Source of the DNA: Verrucomicrobia subdivision 6 bacterium
Lineage (GTDB): Bacteria; Verrucomicrobiota; Verrucomicrobiia; Methylacidiphilales; Verrucolacustridaceae
DNA length: 5,523 nucleotides
Reading direction: 5' to 3'
Assembly: GCA_945866245.1 (NCBI GenBank)
Contig: CAMBGW010000073.1
Location: 1 to 5,523 of the forward strand
Shown: positions 1-4,848 of the stretch, in pieces
Layout: each line of letters opens with the position of its first letter
How positions within the stretch are numbered: position 1 is the stretch's first letter
Made by a program: the position numbers and the translations under genes
Notes under the pieces: model-generated
What the model was told of the DNA's origin: nothing
Databases searched by the model: none
What the model saw: only the letters and a program-made list of their open reading frames with translations

Positions 1-8
1 ATATTAGC

Positions 9-755
9 GTGAATCGGGATTCATTGGCGAAATCGGCTCTTTTAGCGTGGTGGGCACTGGGAAAGTTTGCCGCTAAGCCCTATTCCACCAGTAGTAATTT
101 CAATCTTTTCAGTGCGCTGAGTGGACTTGGCTTGGGTGCTTTTCGTGCGGTGCAAGGCCGATTGACTGAACAATCCTGGATTCAGCGAGAGGCCGATCCC
201 GCAGGACGCTGGGTGGAGCGTTTGCGGGATGAACTTTCAACTCTAACCCATCAACATACCGATCCTCACCAGTGTTGGGACCGCGAATGGGATGGGCAGT
301 GGCGCTTGCTCGCTTTTGACATTCCCTCCCAACCTAAGGCACGACGGCAAAAATTGTGGCGCTGGCTCAAACAGAACCGTCTCGGCCTTCTTCAACGTAG
401 TTTATGGGTCTCGACGAAACCACTGAATGAAATTCGGGAGCTTTTTCATGATACAGCCGATTCTCGCACCCTGCTGCTTTGGGAGGCCCCAACACCAAAG
501 GGACTCAACCCCACCAGCCTTGTGGAACAAGCATGGGATATGAATGGTTTGGATGCACTCTATTCGAAAGTTCTGAGCCTCTGCAGGGAAAAACCTAACC
601 CCGATACGATTCGCAAGGCGACCTTTTCCTGGCAACAGGCAATCCAAGCTGATCCTCTCTTGCCGCGTCGACTATATCCAAAGTCGTTTCGCGGATTTCA
701 AGCCACGGAGCAGCTAAAAAAAATGTGGGCGAAGCTTTCTGTCGCCAAGAAGTGA
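9..755 (+). CDS. PaaX-like transcriptional regulator (wHTH + Cas2-like domain)
   Basis: Probable DNA-binding repressor of the PaaX family, whose best-known member controls phenylacetate catabolism; the ligand and targets here cannot be told. Residues about 5-62 fit a winged helix-turn-helix, with a recognition-helix-like stretch at about 38-58 (GLGLGAFRAVQGRL). Residues about 94-160 fit the Cas2-like middle domain: WDGQWRLLAFDIP (94-106), a basic R/K helix, then LGLLQRSLWVS (125-135). Residues 171-245 match the PaaX C-terminal domain, with AWDMNGLDALY and the late signature QADPLLPRRLYP (213-224). At 248 aa it is shorter than E. coli PaaX (about 316 aa). The start used is GTG with no visible ribosome site, and the frame is open to the left edge, so a start a few codons upstream is possible. 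No phenylacetate genes are nearby; it precedes an RNA-modifying enzyme by 4 bp. An A8 run (716-723) lies near the 3' end. Confidence 0.75.
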   Translation: MNRDSLAKSALLAWWALGKFAAKPYSTSSNFNLFSALSGLGLGAFRAVQGRLTEQSWIQREADPAGRWVERLRDELSTLTHQHTDPHQCWDREWDGQWRLLAFDIPSQPKARRQKLWRWLKQNRLGLLQRSLWVSTKPLNEIRELFHDTADSRTLLLWEAPTPKGLNPTSLVEQAWDMNGLDALYSKVLSLCREKPNPDTIRKATFSWQQAIQADPLLPRRLYPKSFRGFQATEQLKKMWAKLSVAKK

Positions 756-759
756 AAAG

Positions 760-1512
760 ATGACCCCAGCCATTGTCTCTGAAGAGCAGGATTTTCTCAT
801 CGTCGATAAACCGGCCGGCTGGCTGGTTCACCCCACCCGACCAGACGGAACTTTTACCCTAATCGACTGGCTTCGCGGTGAGTACCCCGATGAATTCCTC
901 TCCCTGATCAGTCGCCTAGACCGAGAAACCAGTGGGCTACTACTTGTCGGTCGGGGCAAGGAAAACGCCTCCATCTTCGGCAAAATGCAGCAGCGACGTG
1001 AAATACAAAAAAGTTACCTCGCCCTCGTTCACGGGTGCCCACCCGAATCAGGGGTCATCGATCAGCCTCTCGATCGACTGGGCAAACATCGCCCCAGCCA
1101 GATTTATGTTCGCCAAGCTGTCATTGCCGACACCTACCCAGCACAAACCGAGTACAAAACAGTTGGAACCCGTAACCACCCTACAATTGGCGAGATCAGT
1201 TTGGTCGAAGCCACTCCAAAAACTGGTCGCCTACACCAGATCCGAGCCCACTTCGAACATATCGGACACCCAGTGGTTAACGACAAGATCTACGGTCAAC
1301 CGGATAGAGTATTTTTAAACTATATCGATAAAGATACTGAAATTGAGCATACAATGGCCAGACATAGCCTACATTCTTCAAAAATATCCTTTTTTTGGCT
1401 AAATTCTCATATTTTCTGTGAAATGCCGATTCCAGCTGATCTTTCCACCATATGGGAGGGGTCTGACCCTATCTCGGTCCCTGTATCTAACCTTACGGAG
1501 ATCGCTAAATGA
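760..1512 (+). CDS. RluA-family RNA pseudouridine synthase
   Basis: Cytoplasmic enzyme that isomerises specific uridines in rRNA or tRNA to pseudouridine. The catalytic motif is SRLDRETSG at residues 51-59, with the expected nucleophile Asp54; the usual first His of HRLD is Ser. Other family marks are FLIVDKPAGWLVHP (12-25), QKSYLALVHG (83-92), the RNA-contacting TGRLHQIRAHF (155-165) and GHPVVNDKIYG (169-179), followed by the late RHSLHSSKISF (201-211) and PIPADL (223-228). The 250-aa length and the absence of an N-terminal S4 domain place it with the short RluA/TruC-like members; the target nucleotide cannot be assigned. The ATG start is 4 bp after the PaaX-like stop and has only a weak purine-rich stretch upstream. 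Its TGA overlaps the protease start (ATGA). The 3' segment coding for residues about 183-222 is visibly AT-richer than the rest. Confidence 0.95.
   Translation: MTPAIVSEEQDFLIVDKPAGWLVHPTRPDGTFTLIDWLRGEYPDEFLSLISRLDRETSGLLLVGRGKENASIFGKMQQRREIQKSYLALVHGCPPESGVIDQPLDRLGKHRPSQIYVRQAVIADTYPAQTEYKTVGTRNHPTIGEISLVEATPKTGRLHQIRAHFEHIGHPVVNDKIYGQPDRVFLNYIDKDTEIEHTMARHSLHSSKISFFWLNSHIFCEMPIPADLSTIWEGSDPISVPVSNLTEIAK
1497..1500 (+). promoter_or_regulatory. Ribosome binding site (GGAG) of the protease gene
   Basis: GGAG lies 8 nt before the ATG at 1509 and inside the last codons of the pseudouridine synthase gene. It is the best-placed Shine-Dalgarno-like sequence in the window and supports the ATG at 1509, which overlaps the upstream stop as ATGA. 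Confidence 0.6.
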
Positions 1513-2432
1513 GTCGGCCAATCCACCGCTTACCACCATTCAAGGTCGATAAGGTCATGCTGGCCACCGCCGAGACGATCGATTGGGGGCTCAAGCTTTT
1601 CGGTATCCCACCCCTCTGGAAGGAAACCCAAGGCGAGGGTATTAAAGTTGGTGTCCTTGATACAGGGATCGCTCTTGAGCATCCCGACCTGCAACCCGCT
1701 ATCCTCGAGGCCCGCGACTTTACCCGCAGTCCTTCCGCAGCCTACGACGCCCAAGGGCACGGCACCCACGTCTCCGGGATCATCGCCGCCCGACGCAATG
1801 CCCACGGCATTGTCGGGGTTGCACCTGAGTCAAAAATTATTTCAGCTAAGGTTCTCAACGATGAAGGAGTTGGTACCTCCCAAGACATCGTTGCCGGCAT
1901 CCAGTGGGCAGTTGAAAAGGGAGCCGACATCCTATCGATGAGCCTCGGCAGTTCCGAACCGGACGAAGAGATTCACCAAGCCCTCCTCCTCGCCATCTCC
2001 AAAGGAATCTTCGTGATCACCGCCGCTGGCAACGAAGGGCCCGACCTGGACACCGTTGGTTATCCTGCCGGCTTCCCTGAAATGGTGGCCGTCGGTTCGA
2101 TCGACCGCCGAAAACGTCTCTCCCAATTCTCATCTCGTGGCCGACAAGTCGATGTGGTCGCTCCAGGCGATGAGATCACCTCCTGCTACCCTCCTCGCAG
2201 TTACGCCACTCTCAGCGGCACCTCGATGGCTACCCCATTTATCTCCGGCGTAGTTGCCCTGGCTCTAGTGAAACACCGAAAAATGGGAGGAAAGACGCCC
2301 CTCCGTACCCAGCAGGATCTCATTGAACACTTGTGCCGGACCTCGGCCGACGCCGGCCCAGCTGGTTTCGACCCCCTGTACGGATGCGGAATCGTCGATC
2401 CGAATAAGTTGATTCAGGGGGTGAAATCTTAA
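1509..2432 (+). CDS. Subtilisin-family (S8) serine protease, intracellular type
   Basis: Serine endopeptidase with a complete subtilisin triad: Asp51 in VGVLDTGIALEHPDL, His84 in GHGTHVSGIIAA, Ser239 in GTSMATPFISG, plus oxyanion Asn175 in AAGNEG. The core fills residues about 44-300 with no extra domain. There is no signal peptide and no long secreted-type propeptide. The N-terminus has only about 40 residues before the core, and RLPPFKV (7-13) resembles the short LIPY/F-type inhibitory extension of Bacillus intracellular subtilisins. From this layout I infer a cytoplasmic protease whose N-terminal tail may block the active site until cleaved. At 307 aa it is close to the intracellular subtilisin length (about 320 aa). 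The start is set by GGAG 8 nt upstream and by the ATGA overlap with the preceding gene, implying coupled translation. A structured repeat follows 5 bases after the stop. The native substrate is unknown. Confidence 0.93.
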   Translation: MSRPIHRLPPFKVDKVMLATAETIDWGLKLFGIPPLWKETQGEGIKVGVLDTGIALEHPDLQPAILEARDFTRSPSAAYDAQGHGTHVSGIIAARRNAHGIVGVAPESKIISAKVLNDEGVGTSQDIVAGIQWAVEKGADILSMSLGSSEPDEEIHQALLLAISKGIFVITAAGNEGPDLDTVGYPAGFPEMVAVGSIDRRKRLSQFSSRGRQVDVVAPGDEITSCYPPRSYATLSGTSMATPFISGVVALALVKHRKMGGKTPLRTQQDLIEHLCRTSADAGPAGFDPLYGCGIVDPNKLIQGVKS

Positions 2433-2437
2433 TTTTA

Positions 2438-2482
2438 GCTACGGACGGCCGACTAGGACGCCTGAGGACAGGCGTCCGTGCC
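2438..2482 (+). repeat. Structured intergenic repeat, left copy (perfect 9-bp hairpin)
   Basis: GGACGCCTG (2456-2464) and CAGGCGTCC (2469-2477) form a perfect 9-bp stem around the loop AGGA. An upstream arm, ACGGACG (2441-2447), is a perfect complement of CGTCCGT (2473-2479), so the right arm has two possible partners. The element shares its frame words with the copy at 2947-3002: TACGGA at its left, CTAGGACG in the middle (2453-2460) and TCCGTGCC at its right. It sits between the convergent protease and DUF6941-like stops. It could help end transcription from either side, but no T-tract follows the stem on either strand, so I call it a REP-like repeat and not an intrinsic terminator. Confidence 0.7.
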
Positions 2483-2490
2483 CAATTTTC

Positions 2491-2910
2491 TCACCCCGGC
2501 TGCGCTGGTTGCTGAATCTGTACGCCCTGTAATGGAATCCGCGAAACAATCTTTCCATCATACAAAACATCCAACGAATACTGTCCAGGGCTCGGCAAGC
2601 GCAACCCCGCTATATTAAAAATAAAGTTCTGGCTCCAGAAAAACGCCTGCGCTGGCGGTTCTCCCATCGTGAACTCAATCCTAGGACCGCCCTCAGGAAG
2701 AATCGCTTTCCCATCCGAATCGATAAACGAAATCTGAATGGTGTGCTTCCCCTCGTCTCCCGTCCGAAAAAGGAGCCTGAGCGCAATCGAGCAGTGCGGA
2801 TGTACCGCGGGGTACTGCCTCGCACAGATGGTATCGAAGGAGCCTAAAACACAAAGCTTACCCTGATAATCACTGGCCGAATCGGCAATCAGAGCCGTGA
2901 GGACTTCCAT
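2491..2910 (-). CDS. Conserved protein of unknown function, DUF6941-like
   Basis: A 139-aa soluble protein without signal peptide or membrane segment. It resembles the DUF6941 family as I remember it: an N-terminus of the form VLTALIAD, then DYQGKLCVLGSFDTI (14-28), a YPAVHPHCSIALRL segment (33-46), ISFIDSDGK (60-68) and a C-terminal PSPGQYSLDVLYDG (106-119). Alternating hydrophobic and polar stretches suggest a beta-sandwich; no catalytic motif is evident and no function is known to me. I chose the ATG at 2910 because family members begin close to this conserved N-terminus. An in-frame GTG at 2931 would add seven residues, but the only purine-rich site (GGAG) is 1 nt from that GTG and 22 nt from the ATG, so neither start has good support. 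It stands alone on the minus strand, bracketed by two copies of a structured repeat and convergent with the protease gene. Confidence 0.75.
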   Translation of the reverse strand: MEVLTALIADSASDYQGKLCVLGSFDTICARQYPAVHPHCSIALRLLFRTGDEGKHTIQISFIDSDGKAILPEGGPRIEFTMGEPPAQAFFWSQNFIFNIAGLRLPSPGQYSLDVLYDGKIVSRIPLQGVQIQQPAQPG

Positions 2911-2946
2911 AAGTAAATGATATCGAATCACTCTCCGTTCAGCAAA

Positions 2947-3002
2947 TGGTACGGATGTGCGTCCCGCTCATCCTAGGACGACCCAGAGGGTCATCCGTAC
3001 CA
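2947..3002 (+). repeat. Three-way-junction inverted repeat, right copy
   Basis: The outer arms TGGTACGGATG (2947-2957) and CATCCGTACCA (2992-3002) are an 11-bp perfect inverted repeat. The interior also folds: hairpin A spans 2953-2973 (GGATG with CATCC, then GCG with CGC after a T-T mismatch, loop TCC), and hairpin B spans 2976-2996 (GGACGACCC with GGGTCATCC, one mismatch, loop AGA). With TGGTAC (2947-2952) pairing GTACCA (2997-3002), the whole element makes a three-way junction with only TA unpaired between the hairpins. It lies between the divergent DUF6941-like and guanylyltransferase genes and is a fuller relative of the copy at 2438-2482. The family resembles REP/BIME-type elements; no REP-associated transposase is in view. 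Confidence 0.75.
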
Positions 3003-3060
3003 CCTCTTCCACTTTAAATTCCTTCTCCCTTCATCCCCCTCTTCACCTTAAACTTCACCC
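2998..3060 (+). promoter_or_regulatory. G-free, pyrimidine-rich leader before the guanylyltransferase gene
   Basis: All 63 bases before the ATG at 3061 lack G, and most are C or T, the rest A. No Shine-Dalgarno pairing is possible here, and the RNA would be nearly unstructured. I infer initiation that does not depend on the anti-SD, for example through ribosomal protein S1. The first few bases overlap the right arm of the structured repeat. I see no convincing -35/-10 pair in it. Confidence 0.45.
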
Positions 3061-4128
3061 ATGCCCCCTTTTCTCCTCTTCATCATGGCGGGAGGTTCTG
3101 GTGAGCGCTTCTGGCCCCTCAGCCGAAAGGCCAAGCCCAAACATCTGCTCAAACTGGTCTCCTCAAAAACCCTTCTCGAAGAGACCGTTCTTCGGATCAA
3201 GCCACTCGCCTCAAAGCCATCTCATCTCCTCATTCTCACCAATCACGAACAGATCCCCGGCATCCGCAAAGCCCTGCCCCGCTTCCCCAAAAGCTCTCTC
3301 ATTCCAGAGCCGGCTAAGCGCGATACCGCCCCTGCGGCTGCCCTAGCCACAGCGCTGGCTCTTCGTAACAATCCCGATGCCATCTTAGCCCTTCTCCCAG
3401 CTGATGCCGTGATCGGAAAGGCCCCGATTTTTCGGTCACAGTTAGCCGCTGCTGCTCGTGCAGCCGCCGCTTCTCCATCTTTCGTCACTCTTGGCATCAG
3501 ACCTTCCTTTCCGGCAACTGGGTTTGGTTACCTCCATCTGGGGCAAAAGACCCTCCGGAGCCTGAGGGGCGGACCCTTTCTCCGAGTTCGCCGCTTTGTC
3601 GAGAAACCCTCCCTCGCAAAAGCCAAAGCCTACCTGCGCTCTGGCCAGTACGCTTGGAACGCAGGAATCTTCGTCTGGAAGGCCTCCACCTTCCTCGCCG
3701 AGGCACGACGCCAACAACCCGCCCTCGCCCGTTTTATCGAAAGGTTTCCAAAACGAGGTTCCTACGCCTCGTATCTCAAACGAGAGTTTTCCAAGCTTCC
3801 AAAAATCTCGGTCGATTACGCCTTAATGGAGGGAGCTCGGTCGGTCCTCGCCCTGAAGGCCTCGTTTCCTTGGGACGATGTGGGATCGTGGAGCGCTCTC
3901 CCTTCCCATCTCTCAACCGATAAAAGAGGAAATACCTTCCGCGGCAACGTCCTCTCTCTGGATTGCCAAAATACCCTCGCCCTTGCCGAGGGAGGTCGCC
4001 CCATCACCCTCCTTGGCACGGAAAACTTGGTAGTCGTCGATACTCCCGATGCCCTCCTGGTCTGCCCTAAAAATCGGGTTCAAGAGGTGAAGAGATTGAT
4101 GGCCCTCTTACCAAAGGATGTGGTCTAA
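3061..4128 (+). CDS. manC: Mannose-1-phosphate guanylyltransferase
   Basis: Cytoplasmic nucleotidyltransferase making GDP-mannose from GTP and mannose-1-phosphate, the donor for mannose- and fucose-containing surface polysaccharides. The N-terminal nucleotide-binding signature runs from Gly11 to Lys27 (GGSGERFWPLSRKAKPK), preceded by a hydrophobic beta strand. Further marks are RDTAPAAALA (88-97), LLPADAVI (111-118) where the metal-binding Asp is expected, GFGYL (154-158), FVEKP (179-183), WNAGIF (199-204) and PWDDVGSW (270-277). The 355-aa length fits the single-domain enzyme; the C-terminal phosphomannose isomerase domain of about 480-aa bifunctional ManC/AlgA proteins is missing, so mannose-6-phosphate isomerisation must be encoded elsewhere. 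The protein is unusually rich in Ala, Ser and Pro in the middle. ATG 3061 places the signature at the usual distance from the N-terminus; the leader has no ribosome site. The symbol is by family role only. aat follows 68 bp downstream on the same strand. Confidence 0.93.
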   Translation: MPPFLLFIMAGGSGERFWPLSRKAKPKHLLKLVSSKTLLEETVLRIKPLASKPSHLLILTNHEQIPGIRKALPRFPKSSLIPEPAKRDTAPAAALATALALRNNPDAILALLPADAVIGKAPIFRSQLAAAARAAAASPSFVTLGIRPSFPATGFGYLHLGQKTLRSLRGGPFLRVRRFVEKPSLAKAKAYLRSGQYAWNAGIFVWKASTFLAEARRQQPALARFIERFPKRGSYASYLKREFSKLPKISVDYALMEGARSVLALKASFPWDDVGSWSALPSHLSTDKRGNTFRGNVLSLDCQNTLALAEGGRPITLLGTENLVVVDTPDALLVCPKNRVQEVKRLMALLPKDVV

Positions 4129-4196
4129 GTAAGACGACTGCTCGACCTAGATCTCCGCCGCGGCAGATCCCGACCCACACCATCGAGATTGAAATA

Positions 4197-4844
4197 GTGA
4201 AGCTCCCCGCCCCGCTACTTACGCCCAACCAACCTCTACCGGATCCATCCAAGTCGAACCGAGACGGATTGGTAGCCATCACCCGCGAGTTAACCCCGCA
4301 ACGGCTACTAGAGGCTTATCCCATGGGAATTTTTCCATGGACTGAAAATCCGGTCACGTGGTGGTCCCCAGATCCCCGCGGGATTCTACCGCTGGATCGC
4401 TTCCACGTGCCCTCTCGGCTCGAGAAAACTGTTCGATCCGGCACCTTCTCCTTCACGATCAACCGTGCGTTCGACGAGGTAATACGCGGTTGTGCCCAAC
4501 CCGGAATCGGGCGGGAGGAGAGCTGGATCGGGCCTGCCTTTCTTAAGGCCTACGGCGAACTCCATCGGATGGGATACGCCCTATCTTTTGAAGTTTGGAA
4601 AAATGGCAAGCTAGCAGGAGGCCTTTACGGGGTGAAAATTGGTGGTTTTTTTGCTGGAGAATCGATGTTTCACCTTGTGCGGGATGCTTCCTCGGTCGCC
4701 CTGGTTTTAGCGGTACGACATTTAATCGCAGAGGGGTGTTCCCTCTTTGATTTGCAGATGGTGACGTCCCATACGGCAAAGTTTGGAGCCGTTGAAGTTT
4801 CCAGAGCCAAGTATTTAAAGTTGCTCCAACAAGCAGTTCAGTAG
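4197..4844 (+). CDS. aat: Leucyl/phenylalanyl-tRNA--protein transferase
   Basis: Transfers Leu or Phe from charged tRNA to the N-terminus of proteins that begin with Arg or Lys, marking them for ClpS/ClpAP degradation (bacterial N-degron pathway, cytoplasm). Signature blocks are LTPQRLLEAYPMGIFPW (32-48), WWSPDPRGILPLD (55-67), SWIGPAFLKAYGELH (109-123), GGLYGVKIGGFFAGESMFH (141-159) and LFDLQMVTSHTAKFGAVEVSR (183-203). Residues known to matter in E. coli Aat have counterparts: Trp110, Glu155, Asp185 and Gln187. At 215 aa it is slightly shorter than the E. coli protein (234 aa), with a short N-terminal lead and a short C-terminus. The GTG start is chosen because it gives the normal distance to the FPW block and no closer ATG exists before residue 43. 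Only a weak GAG lies about 9 nt upstream. It probably shares a transcript with the guanylyltransferase gene. Its stop is 4 bp from the stop of a convergent gene. Confidence 0.96.
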   Translation: MKLPAPLLTPNQPLPDPSKSNRDGLVAITRELTPQRLLEAYPMGIFPWTENPVTWWSPDPRGILPLDRFHVPSRLEKTVRSGTFSFTINRAFDEVIRGCAQPGIGREESWIGPAFLKAYGELHRMGYALSFEVWKNGKLAGGLYGVKIGGFFAGESMFHLVRDASSVALVLAVRHLIAEGCSLFDLQMVTSHTAKFGAVEVSRAKYLKLLQQAVQ

Positions 4845-4848
4845 AAAA

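Noticed and set aside
94..160. CRISPR Cas2 protein, suggested by the Cas2-like segment of the first gene
   Set aside because: The segment is flanked by a winged-helix domain and the PaaX C-terminal domain, and there are no CRISPR repeats or other cas genes. Cas2-like folds are a normal part of PaaX proteins.
1648..1941. 97-codon plus-strand frame inside the protease gene
   Set aside because: It is out of frame with the intact subtilisin catalytic motifs, is Ser/Pro-rich without domain features, and has no ribosome site.
2456..2477. Intrinsic bidirectional terminator between the convergent protease and DUF6941-like genes
   Set aside because: The hairpin is strong, but neither strand has a T-tract directly after it, and its sequence relation to the 2947-3002 element points to a repeat family. 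A termination role remains possible but is not shown.
3243..3826. Several long open frames on both strands overlapping the guanylyltransferase gene
   Set aside because: They have low-complexity Arg/Ser/Pro/Gly-rich translations, no recognisable domains, and lie wholly within a well-supported gene; they are shadows of its biased codon use.
4150..4169. Inverted repeat GATCT/AGATC around a GC-rich centre between the guanylyltransferase and aat genes
   Set aside because: The stem is only 5 bp with an unpaired centre and no T-tract, so it could easily occur by chance; not reported as a terminator or operator.
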